Assembly: GCF_030409325.1 (NCBI RefSeq) | Contig: NZ_JAUFPR010000002.1 | Coordinates: 1,798,001-1,862,000, forward strand | Reading direction: 5' to 3' | DNA from: Mucilaginibacter aquaedulcis | GTDB taxonomy: Bacteria; Bacteroidota; Bacteroidia; Sphingobacteriales; Sphingobacteriaceae | Length of the DNA: 64,000 nucleotides | In this document: positions 10,799-19,577 of the stretch, piece by piece | Layout: every line of letters starts with the position of its first letter | How positions within the stretch are numbered: the stretch's first letter is position 1 | Made by a program: the position numbers and the translations under genes | The notes under the pieces: model-generated | The model's database searches: none | What the model was told of the DNA's origin: nothing | What the model saw: only the letters and a program-made list of their open reading frames with translations

Positions 10799-12121
10799 AT
10801 GAAAATGAAAATTTCGCCTGCCCAGGGAAAACTGGGTATCCTGATTCCTGGTTTAGGAGCAGTTGCAACTACCCTCATTGCCGGAGTTGAAGCAGTAAAA
10901 AAAGGTATTTCACAACCAATTGGTTCACTTACCCAAATGGGCCATATCCGTTTAGGTAAAAGAACAGAAAACCGTCATCCAAAAATTAAAGATTTTGTTC
11001 CTTTGGCTAACCCAAATGATATTGTTTTTGGTGGCTGGGATGTTTATGAAGATAACGTTTACGAAGCTGCTGCAAATGCACAAGTGCTTGAACCAGCTTT
11101 ATTAAATGCCGTTAAGCCACAGTTAGAAGCTATAAAGCCTATGAAAGCCGCATTTGATAAAAATTATGCAAAAAACCTGAACGGAACTCACGTAAAACAG
11201 GGTACACGTTATGAACTGGCCCAACAGGTGATGGAAGACATCCAAAACTTTAAAGAAGAAAATGGTTTAGACCGTGTTGTTTTAATTTGGTGCGGATCAA
11301 CTGAGATCTATTATGAAGCATCAGCTATTCACCAAAGTTTGGCTGCTTTTGAGCAAGCTTTAATTGATGATGATAAACTAATTGCCCCAAGCATGATATA
11401 CGCTTACGCGGCCTTAAAATTAGGCGTACCCTTTGCAAATGGCGCCCCTAACTTAACGGTAGATATTCCGGCATTGATTGAATTATCTAAAGAAACACAA
11501 ACTCCAATTGCCGGCAAAGATTTTAAAACCGGACAAACCCTGATGAAAACCATATTGGCGCCTGGGCTGGCAGCACGTTCTTTAGGCGTTCATGGCTGGT
11601 TCTCAACAAATATATTAGGTAACCGTGATGGTTTGGTGTTAGACGATCCAGACAACTTTAAAACTAAAGAGGTTTCAAAGCTGGGTGTATTGGAAGATAT
11701 ATTTAAGCCTGAAGACAACCAGGAACTTTACGGCAACATCTACCACAAGATTCGTATCAACTACTATCCTCCTCACGGCGATAATAAAGAAAGCTGGGAC
11801 AATATTGACATTTTTGGTTGGTTAGGTTATAAAATGCAGATCAAGATCAATTTTCTTTGCCGCGATTCTATCTTAGCTGCTCCAATCGCACTTGATCTGG
11901 CCTTATTCTGCGATCTGGCCAAGAGAGCCAACATGAGTGGTATCCAGGAATGGTTATCTTTCTATCTGAAATCACCGCAAACAGCCGCTGGCCTGCAACC
12001 GGAGAATGATATATTTAAACAACTGATCAAATTGGAGAACACCCTGCGTTACCTTATGGGCGAAGATCTGATCACCCACCTGGGGCTTGATTACTATGAA
12101 GAAGCTTTTGCCGAAGCATAA
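10799..12121 (+). CDS. myo-Inositol-3-phosphate synthase
   Basis: This enzyme isomerises D-glucose-6-phosphate to 1D-myo-inositol-3-phosphate with NAD as internal redox cofactor. It is the source of inositol for inositol lipids. Length is 440 residues, normal for the bacterial Bacteroidota branch. The NAD-binding N-terminus (PGLGAVATTLIAGVEA) and the later family segment around LGVHGWFSTNILGNRDG are clear, as is the lysine-rich active-site region RINYYPPHGDNKESWDN. It is preceded by a 230-bp gap with two palindromic operators and followed by a strong terminator, so it looks like an independently regulated single-gene unit inside the lipid locus. Confidence 0.94.
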   Translation: MKMKISPAQGKLGILIPGLGAVATTLIAGVEAVKKGISQPIGSLTQMGHIRLGKRTENRHPKIKDFVPLANPNDIVFGGWDVYEDNVYEAAANAQVLEPALLNAVKPQLEAIKPMKAAFDKNYAKNLNGTHVKQGTRYELAQQVMEDIQNFKEENGLDRVVLIWCGSTEIYYEASAIHQSLAAFEQALIDDDKLIAPSMIYAYAALKLGVPFANGAPNLTVDIPALIELSKETQTPIAGKDFKTGQTLMKTILAPGLAARSLGVHGWFSTNILGNRDGLVLDDPDNFKTKEVSKLGVLEDIFKPEDNQELYGNIYHKIRINYYPPHGDNKESWDNIDIFGWLGYKMQIKINFLCRDSILAAPIALDLALFCDLAKRANMSGIQEWLSFYLKSPQTAAGLQPENDIFKQLIKLENTLRYLMGEDLITHLGLDYYEEAFAEA

Positions 12122-12138
12122 TAATTCCTGATTATAAA

Positions 12139-12190
12139 AACTAATGGGTTGTATATAGATTTCTTTATATACAACCCGTTAGTTTTTTTG
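12139..12190 (+). terminator. Rho-independent terminator of the inositol-phosphate synthase gene
   Basis: A 19-bp stem with a single G-T pair (aactaatggg... / ...cccgttagtt), an 8-nt loop and a run of seven T. It starts 17 bp after the stop codon. Confidence 0.88.
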
Positions 12191-12720
12191 CTATTATTGT
12201 TTTTTAACTGATAACCTATCGTTTTGATAATTACATCTCCAAATCGTTATGTTATAACGTATTTTACAATTACCTGTTTAAACATTAATTTTCATTACGC
12301 ATTAACCCAATCACATTTTTAAATCAATCTATAAATCAATATTTTAACACATCAGGCAAAATAAGAATCCTAAAAAAAACGATAAAACAAACAGATCATG
12401 GCTGTTTACAGGCCAATATAATTTAAGAGTAAATATTTGCTGGCAATGCAATTAGCATGCTTGCCATAGGGAATATTTGACTTTTTGACCACATTAGTCT
12501 GTAATAAATTTTTCTACCTTTGAAGCGCAGTTACAAGCTGAAGGGATAGTTATGCCGATGCAAAAACAGCGTTTAATGTTATTGCTGCATAGGTATGTTG
12601 GTTAAAATATCAGGCTGGATGAAGTGTGATGTGATCTGTGCTTTGAATTAATAATTGGCTACAGATAATAAGGGTTTAGGTCAAACAAGGTGTTTGTATT
12701 TGCATAATTGCATAAAGTAC
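12191..12720 (+). other. Long leader/promoter region of the DUF5686 gene
   Basis: About 530 bases without a supported gene. An exact -7 box TACCTTTG lies at 12515-12522, which would start the transcript near 12530 and leave a leader of roughly 190 nt before the ATG at 12721. The leader contains a possible 18-codon frame beginning ATGCCGATG near 12552, which I do not consider supported. I recognise no riboswitch class. Confidence 0.5.
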
Positions 12721-15282
12721 ATGAATTTTAAAAATTTCTACAAAGGTTTATTTTCTTTAATACTCTTTTTTTCTGCTTCGTCATTATTTGCGCAAAATAC
12801 TGTTATTACAGGCGTAGTTACTGATGCAAGCAACAGACAAACCCTTCCTTTTGTTGTAGTTGCTTTTACTGGTACCACAACTGGCGTTACCACCGATAAT
12901 AATGGGAGATACCGCCTTTCTACCACCAATCAATCCTATAAACAAATAAAAATTTCATTCCTGGGTTATAAAGATGCGTTTTTAGCAGTTGAGCCCGGTA
13001 AAGAACAAGTCATAAACGTTAAACTTTTCCCCGCCGCAAAACAGTTAAATGAGGTTGTTATCAAATCGGGTAAAAAGCCTAAATATCGTAATAAAGATAA
13101 CCCTGCGGTTGAACTGATCCGTAAGGTTATTGAAAACAAGGAAAAGAACCGCCCTGAGGCTTATAATTACGTTGAATATCGCGAATATGATAAAATGATG
13201 TTCGGTTTCATCAACGTATCAGCTCAGTTTTCTGACCGTAAGTTCTTCAAAAAATACAAGTTCATTATAGATAACCGTGACAGCACAATTTTGCCGGGAA
13301 AATCTATATTACCGATCTATCTTGACGAAAGGCTCTCTCAAAATTACTACCGCAAAGAACCAGAAAAAACACGCGAGGTTGTAATAGGACAACGTGGTGT
13401 AAACTTTGGCCCTGCTGTTGATAATGAAGGTGTTAAACAATACTTTAAACACCTTTACAATAAGGTTGACATTTATGGCAATGACATATTTTTGATCACC
13501 AGCCAGTTTTTAAGCCCGATATCAAATAACTCTCCTAACTATTACAAATTCTTCATTACAGACACCATTACTGATGCTAAAAACCAAAAACTGGTTGAGT
13601 TAAGCTTTACCCCGCGTAATGATAATGATGTGCTATTTGAAGGTATGATATATGTTACCCTTGATGGTAATTACGCGGTACAAAAAGCGGTATTAAAGAT
13701 TAACAAACACATCAATATCAACTTCATACGCTCTATGGAGGTTGATCTTGATTTTGAACAAAATCCTGATAACCGCTACCACCTGAGCCGCAGCAATACT
13801 ATTGCTGAGTTTGGTGCCACCAAAAAGGAAGGAAAAAGCGGCCTGCTTGGGGTGCGTACAATTACCTACAAAAACTACATAGTTAACCAACCGCGGCCCG
13901 ATACAGCATACACCAAACAAAGTGAAGAATCACAGGATGAGGCCAAAACCAGGCCTGCTGAATTCTGGGAACGCAATCGTTTGGATACGTTGACCACGGC
14001 CGAATCAAAGGTTTATAAGAATGTAGACAGCCTCAGAAATATGCCATCGTACAAACGTACCATGGATATTGCCACCTTGTTACTTGCAGGTTATAAAGGT
14101 TTTGGAAAGTTTGAAATAGGCCCTGCCAATACATTTTACAGCTTTAATCCTGTTGAAGGTTTAAGGTTAAGGATCGGTGGCCGTACTACTCCTGAGTTAA
14201 GCAAACGCTATTATTTTGAAACGTACGCTGCTTATGGTTTTAAAGACGAAAAATGGAAGTATTTTCTAAGCGCTACTTATTCGCTTAATAAGAAGTCTAT
14301 TTACAAATTTCCGCAGAATTATATCAGGGCCAGCTATCAAAAAGACACCAAAATACCCGGGGCAAACCTGCAGTTTGTTCAGGAAGATAACTTCTTGCTA
14401 TCCTTTAAACGTGGTGTAAATGATAAATTCCTGTATAACGATTTTTACAAGTTTGATTACGTACACGAGCTCGAAAACCACTTATCTTTCAGTGCTGGTT
14501 TTAAAAACTGGAAACAAGCGCCGGCCGGTTCACTATACTTTAACAATACTTTAAACGGCCAGCCAAATGTGGTAAAAGATTTAACCACTACTGAACTAAC
14601 TGGAACCATTCGCTGGTCACCACATGAAGAGTTTTACCAGGGTAAAATTTACAGGATCCCTATCCCTAATAAATACCCTACACTTGAACTTGATTACGCC
14701 GCTGGCGTTAAAAATCTGTTTAATGGCCAGTACAACTATCAAAAACTTGATTTCAGGGTTGATAAACGCTTATATTTGTCGCAATTAGGCTATTCTGATC
14801 TTAGCTTTGCTGCCGGTAAAATTTTCGGTTCGGTGCCATTCCCATTGTTAACTATTCACCAGGCCAACCAAACTTATGCCTATGATATTGATTCATACAA
14901 CCTCATGAACTTTTTGGAGTTTGTAAGTGATCATTATGAAAGCTTTAGGATTGACCATCACTTTAGTGGCTTCTTTTTCAATAAAGTGCCATTGCTTAAA
15001 AAGTTAAAATGGCGCGAAGTGTTTTCGGCAAAAATACTTTACGGAGGTTTAAGCAACAGGAACAACCCTGCGTTACATCCTGATTTGTACCAGCTTCCTC
15101 TTGATGGTAAGGGTGCCCCAATTACCTACACACTGAATAATACTCCTTACACAGAAGGCAGTGTTGGTATCGAAAATATATTTAAATTTATACGGATTGA
15201 TTATGTAAGGAGATTCAATTATTTAGACCATCCTGAGGTGCCAAAAGACGGTATCCGTGTGAGGGTTAAATTTGATTTTTAA
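12721..15282 (+). CDS. DUF5686 outer-membrane protein with N-terminal carboxypeptidase-regulatory-like domain
   Basis: This 853-residue secreted protein has a signal peptide ending near SSLFAQ. A CarboxypepD_reg-like beta-sandwich follows (GVVTDASNRQTLPFVVVAF..., about 30-110), including the GYKD and FPAAKQLNEVVI segments seen in SusC/TonB-type N-termini. A long region ending in alternating aromatic beta strands and a C-terminal Phe (VRVKFDF) marks an outer-membrane beta-barrel. Its molecular function is unknown. It is 28 bp upstream of the CDP-alcohol transferase gene and so appears co-transcribed with lipid head-group genes, which makes a role in outer-membrane lipid handling possible but unproven. 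The ATG at 12721 was chosen over an upstream TTG because the signal peptide starts there. Confidence 0.85.
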   Translation: MNFKNFYKGLFSLILFFSASSLFAQNTVITGVVTDASNRQTLPFVVVAFTGTTTGVTTDNNGRYRLSTTNQSYKQIKISFLGYKDAFLAVEPGKEQVINVKLFPAAKQLNEVVIKSGKKPKYRNKDNPAVELIRKVIENKEKNRPEAYNYVEYREYDKMMFGFINVSAQFSDRKFFKKYKFIIDNRDSTILPGKSILPIYLDERLSQNYYRKEPEKTREVVIGQRGVNFGPAVDNEGVKQYFKHLYNKVDIYGNDIFLITSQFLSPISNNSPNYYKFFITDTITDAKNQKLVELSFTPRNDNDVLFEGMIYVTLDGNYAVQKAVLKINKHININFIRSMEVDLDFEQNPDNRYHLSRSNTIAEFGATKKEGKSGLLGVRTITYKNYIVNQPRPDTAYTKQSEESQDEAKTRPAEFWERNRLDTLTTAESKVYKNVDSLRNMPSYKRTMDIATLLLAGYKGFGKFEIGPANTFYSFNPVEGLRLRIGGRTTPELSKRYYFETYAAYGFKDEKWKYFLSATYSLNKKSIYKFPQNYIRASYQKDTKIPGANLQFVQEDNFLLSFKRGVNDKFLYNDFYKFDYVHELENHLSFSAGFKNWKQAPAGSLYFNNTLNGQPNVVKDLTTTELTGTIRWSPHEEFYQGKIYRIPIPNKYPTLELDYAAGVKNLFNGQYNYQKLDFRVDKRLYLSQLGYSDLSFAAGKIFGSVPFPLLTIHQANQTYAYDIDSYNLMNFLEFVSDHYESFRIDHHFSGFFFNKVPLLKKLKWREVFSAKILYGGLSNRNNPALHPDLYQLPLDGKGAPITYTLNNTPYTEGSVGIENIFKFIRIDYVRRFNYLDHPEVPKDGIRVRVKFDF

Positions 15283-15310
15283 CTTTGTATATCATAATAA
15301 TTACAAGAAA

Positions 15311-16048
15311 ATGGAACAGCAAACATCAATAAGAACAAACCTTCAATTAGGTATTTATAAGGTTATTGATCCCTTTGTAAAAATATTGATCAAAGTTGGT
15401 TTAACCCCTAACGCGGTTACATCAATAGGCTTTGTATTAAATGTGGGCGTAGCCGCGATATTCATTTTAGGCGCTGAAGAAGGTAACCGAGGCGACTTGA
15501 GCTATGTCGGTTGGGCCGGAGGCCTAATTTTATTTGCAGGCCTGTTTGATATGCTCGACGGGCAGGTAGCCCGCCTGGGTAACATGAAATCAACCTTTGG
15601 TGCTCTTTATGATTCTGTACTTGACAGGTACAGTGAACTGATCATGTTTTTGGGTATATGTTACTACCTGGTTGCCCACCATTATTTTTTAAGCTCTATT
15701 GCAGCGTTCGTTGCTTTAATTGGCTCAATGATGGTTAGCTACGTAAGGGCCCGCGCCGAAGGGTTGGGCGTTGAAGTTAAGGGAGGCTTAATGCAAAGAC
15801 CAGAACGTGTAGTTACCATAGGCCTTTGTGCAGCCATGAGCGGAATTGTAGCGCAGTATATTGGAGGTAATTACAAACTGTTTGTACCGGGCATCAAATT
15901 TCATGTATTTGAAACCATTTCCATATTTACCATACCATTGGTAATACTTGCCGTGCTAACTAACATTACTGCTTTTAACAGGTTAAGGGAAGCTAAAAGA
16001 GTTTTAATAGAAGCTGAGAGAGCCGAAAAAGAACACTTTAAAAGATAA
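15311..16048 (+). CDS. CDP-alcohol phosphatidyltransferase, candidate phosphatidylinositol(-phosphate) synthase
   Basis: This 245-residue integral membrane enzyme transfers a phosphatidyl group from CDP-diacylglycerol to an alcohol. The full family signature is present: D80-x2-D83-G-x2-A-R88-x8-G97-x3-D101-x3-D105. These four Asp bind the two metals. Several hydrophobic helices follow. The locus contains an inositol-3-phosphate synthase and an Aur1-like transferase, so inositol-3-phosphate or inositol is the likely acceptor. In Bacteroides inositol-lipid clusters a comparable enzyme makes phosphatidylinositol phosphate. Phosphatidylglycerophosphate or phosphatidylserine synthase activity cannot be excluded by sequence alone. 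The ATG at 15311 matches the usual N-terminus; an upstream TTG overlaps the previous gene. Confidence 0.85.
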   Translation: MEQQTSIRTNLQLGIYKVIDPFVKILIKVGLTPNAVTSIGFVLNVGVAAIFILGAEEGNRGDLSYVGWAGGLILFAGLFDMLDGQVARLGNMKSTFGALYDSVLDRYSELIMFLGICYYLVAHHYFLSSIAAFVALIGSMMVSYVRARAEGLGVEVKGGLMQRPERVVTIGLCAAMSGIVAQYIGGNYKLFVPGIKFHVFETISIFTIPLVILAVLTNITAFNRLREAKRVLIEAERAEKEHFKR

Positions 16049-16257
16049 GTAAAAGGCAGCACCTGAATATTAACTCAGGACCAAAGCTTAAAATATCATA
16101 TCTTCGTAACAATTAGATAAAGGTATTTACAGTTCAAGAGATCTTTATTAAAATTGTGCCCTTGTTTTTACTTGAATCACGGGCAGTTATTACTCATATA
16201 CTAAACAGATAAATAACAGGCAGAGAAATAGTTAAACATTTTAAAACCTGATATGCT

Positions 16258-16884
16258 ATGAAAAAGAATTATGTCTCCAATTCACAGGAGTCTGTGAGAA
16301 TGTTTAAAAGCGACTTTTTAGAGGTTTTATCAAAAGTACACTATACAGTACCATTGTACATTTTTGTTCCGGTAATTTTATATTGCACCTATAAATCTTT
16401 TTTTGAAGCCGGCGTTGATTTTTTACTATACATTGGGTTATTTATTGCAGGCCTGTTCATCTGGACAATTGTAGAATACATCATGCACCGTTTTGTTTTT
16501 CATTATAAACCAAACGAAAACTGGGCCTGGGCACAAAGGCTGCACTTTATTATGCATGGCGTACATCATGATTACCCAAGCGATGCTAAACGCCTTGTAT
16601 TGCCGCCATCATTAAGTATACCACTGGCTACCGGCTTTTTCTTCTTATTTAAAGCCTTGTTACCTGTAAATTATATCTGGGGATTTTTCCCTGGCTTTAT
16701 ATTAGGCTATTTGTTTTATGATATATCGCACTATGCAATGCATCATTTTAACTTTAAAAGCGGCCTGTTCAAAAAAATAAAACAGCATCACATGCTGCAC
16801 CACTATCAGGATCCTGAAAAAGGTTATGGGGTGAGCTCTCCGTTTTGGGATAAAATTTTCCGTTCAGGTTTCTTAAAAAAATAA
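16258..16884 (+). CDS. Fatty acid hydroxylase superfamily protein, candidate ceramide acyl-chain hydroxylase
   Basis: A 208-residue membrane di-iron protein of the fatty acid hydroxylase/sterol desaturase superfamily. The histidine clusters are all present: HRFVFH (77-82), HFIMHGVHH (96-104), HYAMHH (158-163) and HHMLHH (177-182), with hydrophobic helices between. The spacing and the YPSDAKRLVLPP segment resemble FA2H/Scs7 ceramide 2-hydroxylases rather than carotenoid hydroxylases. It ends 2 bp before the Aur1-like gene, so the two are probably translationally coupled. I infer hydroxylation of the N-acyl chain (or long-chain base) of ceramide. The substrate is not demonstrated. Confidence 0.85.
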   Translation: MKKNYVSNSQESVRMFKSDFLEVLSKVHYTVPLYIFVPVILYCTYKSFFEAGVDFLLYIGLFIAGLFIWTIVEYIMHRFVFHYKPNENWAWAQRLHFIMHGVHHDYPSDAKRLVLPPSLSIPLATGFFFLFKALLPVNYIWGFFPGFILGYLFYDISHYAMHHFNFKSGLFKKIKQHHMLHHYQDPEKGYGVSSPFWDKIFRSGFLKK

Positions 16885-16886
16885 CT

Positions 16887-17825
16887 GTGGATAGTACTGG
16901 GAAAAACAACCTGACAATTAATACAAAAACGATACTGATTGTTTCGCTCTTTTCAATAGCCTATTTACTACTTTCGCGCTTTTTGATCGGCTTTAAGTCT
17001 GACCAGGTTACATTGGTACTTATATTCAATGTGCTGTTCTATGCATCGGCCATCACCCGTAAATTTATATTGGGCTTTACCATATTTATTATTTACTGGG
17101 TGATATTTGATTTCATGAAGGCTTTTCCCAATTACAACTTCAACACAGTTCACATAGCCGACCTTTATAATCTCGAAAAGCACTTATTCGGTATAAATGA
17201 CAATGGCATTAGGGTTACCCCAAACGAATATTGGAAACTGCACAGCAAAACAGCTGTAGATGTAATTACTGGGATCTTTTATCTATGCTGGATTCCCGTT
17301 CCACTTGGCTTTGCAGCGTTTTTGTTTTTTAAAAATAAACGGCAGTTCCTTTATTTTTCGCTCACTTTTGTGTTGGTTAACCTGTTGGGCTTTGTTGTTT
17401 ATTATGTATTTCCGGCTGCACCGCCATGGTATATTCAGTATCACGGCTTTGCCTTTACTCCGTTAACAGCAGGCAATACAGCCGGCCTTGCCCGTTTTGA
17501 CAATTACTTTCACGCGGGCATCTTTAAATCCATATACACCAAGGGATCAAATGTGTTTGCGGCTATGCCGTCACTGCATTCCTCCTACCCGGTTATTGTG
17601 GTGTATTACGGTATCAAAAACCGCTTGGGACTTGTTAATATAATTTTCGCGATAGTTATGGTTGGTATATGGTTTACGGCTGTATATGCAAGTCATCATT
17701 ATGTACTGGATGTAATGGCAGGTATATTGTGTGCCAGCATAGGAATTGCGCTGTTTAATTTACTGATTAACAAGGTAAAATCGCTGCAAAACTTTATTAA
17801 CAGCTACGAGCGCGTTATATCCTGA
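16887..17825 (+). CDS. PAP2_3/Aur1-like membrane transferase, candidate inositol phosphorylceramide synthase
   Basis: A 312-residue polytopic protein with the phosphatase/phosphotransferase motifs of the Aur1 branch of PAP2. FPAAPPW lies at 175-181, a MPSLHSSYP core has H231 as the likely general acid/base, and ASHHYVLD has H271 and D275 as the nucleophile-relay pair. Eukaryotic Aur1 moves inositol phosphate from phosphatidylinositol to ceramide, and a Bacteroides PAP2-type protein in the inositol-lipid cluster is proposed to do the same. Its place directly after the hydroxylase and near inositol-phosphate synthase supports that. A GTG start 2 bp after the previous stop is the only reasonable start. 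A plain lipid phosphatase remains the alternative. Confidence 0.8.
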   Translation: MDSTGKNNLTINTKTILIVSLFSIAYLLLSRFLIGFKSDQVTLVLIFNVLFYASAITRKFILGFTIFIIYWVIFDFMKAFPNYNFNTVHIADLYNLEKHLFGINDNGIRVTPNEYWKLHSKTAVDVITGIFYLCWIPVPLGFAAFLFFKNKRQFLYFSLTFVLVNLLGFVVYYVFPAAPPWYIQYHGFAFTPLTAGNTAGLARFDNYFHAGIFKSIYTKGSNVFAAMPSLHSSYPVIVVYYGIKNRLGLVNIIFAIVMVGIWFTAVYASHHYVLDVMAGILCASIGIALFNLLINKVKSLQNFINSYERVIS

Positions 17826-18040
17826 TTACTATACAGTTTGCTATATTAATTAAATTCTGCAAGGTTGAAAAATGACGAGGGTTGGATAGCAACTACTCAT
17901 AAATTCACCATTTAAATCACAATTTCTTAATAAAACACACAAAAACCTTGTATTGTTGTTTCCCGCTGTCTATTAAGCAATAAACAGGCACACTATTTGA
18001 CTATGATTATGGAATTAGCCGAACGTTCGATAATCTATAC

Positions 18041-18808
18041 ATGAAGAAACTTTTCCTTAGCTTATTTATTTTGCTAACTATGTTCCAATTGTCGGCACAT
18101 GCTGATAAATTGGATAGCCTCAAACAAAAACTACAGATCACCAGCGATTCACTAAAAGGTCCCGTATATATAGCGATTGCAGATCAGTACTTATTAAAAA
18201 ATGACAGCATCAGCAGCAGGCGCTTAAAATTCCTTAACCAGTTGGAGGCGTTGAATTATACCATGCTGGGGTTACACATTTACTCCAATCTTGAAGATTC
18301 CCTTGGCCTACGTACCTGTTATAATAATCTGTCGAAAATTTACCGTTTGCAGCGTAAATATATTCAGGCCAAATGGTTCATTCTTCAATCCAATTCTATT
18401 TCACGCATACGCAAAGACGTCCCGAATATTATCGCCTCTCTGATTGAACTCTCAGCCATTAAAGGTGATATGGAAGATTATAAAATGGCCCAGGCCGATT
18501 TAAATGAGGCATTGAAACTCGCCATAAAAAGCAAAAAGCCCAAAAATGAATCGGATGTTCAATTGGGTTATGCCGGGCTTTACCGTCAAATGAAGGAATT
18601 TACTAAAGCATCTCTCGCTATAAAGCGGCACGAAGAGATAGATGATAGTATACATAAGGCCCAAGTAGATAGCCTGGCTCGTTTGGCTGCCCGTGATTCA
18701 ATCCAAATGAGGAAAAAGGATTCCATCATCGTCAAAAAAAAAGTATATATCTCCAAAAGCAAAAAGACCTCCAAGCCAAACTCAATCAAACGAATAGCTT
18801 CATTGTAA
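18041..18808 (+). CDS. TPR-like periplasmic protein, frame interrupted at an A9 run
   Basis: The 255-residue product as read has a signal peptide (ending near QLSAHA) and helical repeats resembling degenerate tetratricopeptides (for example NNLSKIYRLQRKYIQAKW and QADLNEALKLAIKS). A charged coiled coil follows. Its last 20 or so residues (after VKKK at 18731-18742) are Ser/Lys-rich and unlike a folded end. The -1 frame beyond the nine-A run at 18734-18742 continues the coiled coil and then encodes a good transmembrane helix. Such TPR-TM architecture is common in Bacteroidota sensor proteins, usually followed by a histidine kinase, which is absent here. It may be a sequencing error, an inactivating frameshift or productive slippage. 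Confidence 0.7.
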   Translation: MKKLFLSLFILLTMFQLSAHADKLDSLKQKLQITSDSLKGPVYIAIADQYLLKNDSISSRRLKFLNQLEALNYTMLGLHIYSNLEDSLGLRTCYNNLSKIYRLQRKYIQAKWFILQSNSISRIRKDVPNIIASLIELSAIKGDMEDYKMAQADLNEALKLAIKSKKPKNESDVQLGYAGLYRQMKEFTKASLAIKRHEEIDDSIHKAQVDSLARLAARDSIQMRKKDSIIVKKKVYISKSKKTSKPNSIKRIASL

Positions 18809-18912
18809 TACTTATAACAGGTATGATATTGATGGCTATAGCTATTGTAATCTATTACAAACGGCGAAGGCCGGGCCGATGGCGCATGCACATAAGAAAA
18901 CCACGCTTATAA
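18734..18912 (+). other. Alternative-frame C-terminal extension: coiled coil plus transmembrane helix
   Basis: With one extra A in the nine-A run, or a -1 slip on it, translation continues through LQKQKDLQAKLNQTN and a hydrophobic helix of about 20 residues (FIVILITGMILMAIAIVIYY). It then reaches a short Arg-rich tail ending at the TAA at 18910-18912, giving a 290-residue membrane-anchored protein. The positive-inside tail and helix are too orderly to be chance out-of-frame sequence. Confidence 0.72.
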
Positions 18913-18975
18913 CGTTCCATGTATGGCTGATGAGTTTAAATTAAACTACCTGCGGGTAAATCTGTCTATGGGGAT

Positions 18976-19548
18976 ATGAGGAAGTTGATTGTTAAAGTTA
19001 TTTTTACGCTGACCGTTTTATTTACATCTTACAGCGCACATGCGCAAAGCGACCGACAATTTAAAGCCGAATTTTTAAACCGCATCAATTCAACAAGACA
19101 AAAAGGCTGCAATTGCGGTGCCCGTTATATGCCCCCTGCCCCACCCATAACCTGGAACAATGATTTGGAAGATGCCGCAGCTGAACATGCTAAGGACATG
19201 GCTAAACGAAATTATTTTGACCAGATCAGTAAAGACGGCCGCAGTATGGGCGATTGGATTCTGAATGCCGGTTATACATACAAGGGCTTTAAAAGCTATG
19301 CCATTGGCGAAAACATTGCCTCCGGACAGGAAAGCATTGGCGAAGTTATGGATGGCTGGTTTAAAAGCGAAGGCCATTGTTTAAACCTGATGAACCCGGA
19401 TTTTAGAGAGGTTGGCGCAGCCATGTACAAAAACTACTGGGTACAGGATTTTGGCGGGCGCGAATCATTTTCGGCCGAGCAGCAAAAGCTCATTAAATCA
19501 GGTAAATATCGGTTGGTGCAAAAAAAGATAGCCGGGCACGATAATTAA
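18976..19548 (+). CDS. CAP-domain (SCP/PR-1-like) secreted protein
   Basis: A 190-residue secreted protein with a signal peptide ending near SAHAQ and a single CAP domain. The cavity residues of the family are visible: a His in AAAEHAKDMAKRNYFDQ (about 62), a Glu in AIGENIASGQESIGEVMDGWFKSEGHC (about 115-135), and the His-Cys near LMNPDFREVGAAM. A Cys pair CNCG near residue 44 precedes the domain. Bacterial CAP proteins are of uncertain function; some bind lipids or act in cell-envelope contexts. It stands alone between the frameshifted TPR gene and a convergent deacetylase gene. Confidence 0.88.
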   Translation: MRKLIVKVIFTLTVLFTSYSAHAQSDRQFKAEFLNRINSTRQKGCNCGARYMPPAPPITWNNDLEDAAAEHAKDMAKRNYFDQISKDGRSMGDWILNAGYTYKGFKSYAIGENIASGQESIGEVMDGWFKSEGHCLNLMNPDFREVGAAMYKNYWVQDFGGRESFSAEQQKLIKSGKYRLVQKKIAGHDN

Positions 19549-19577
19549 CCTCATCCATTAATTTCTAACATATTTAA

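Noticed and set aside
12552..12608. Short frame in the DUF5686 leader
   Set aside because: 18 codons, no supporting signal; in a leader of this length one such frame is expected by chance.
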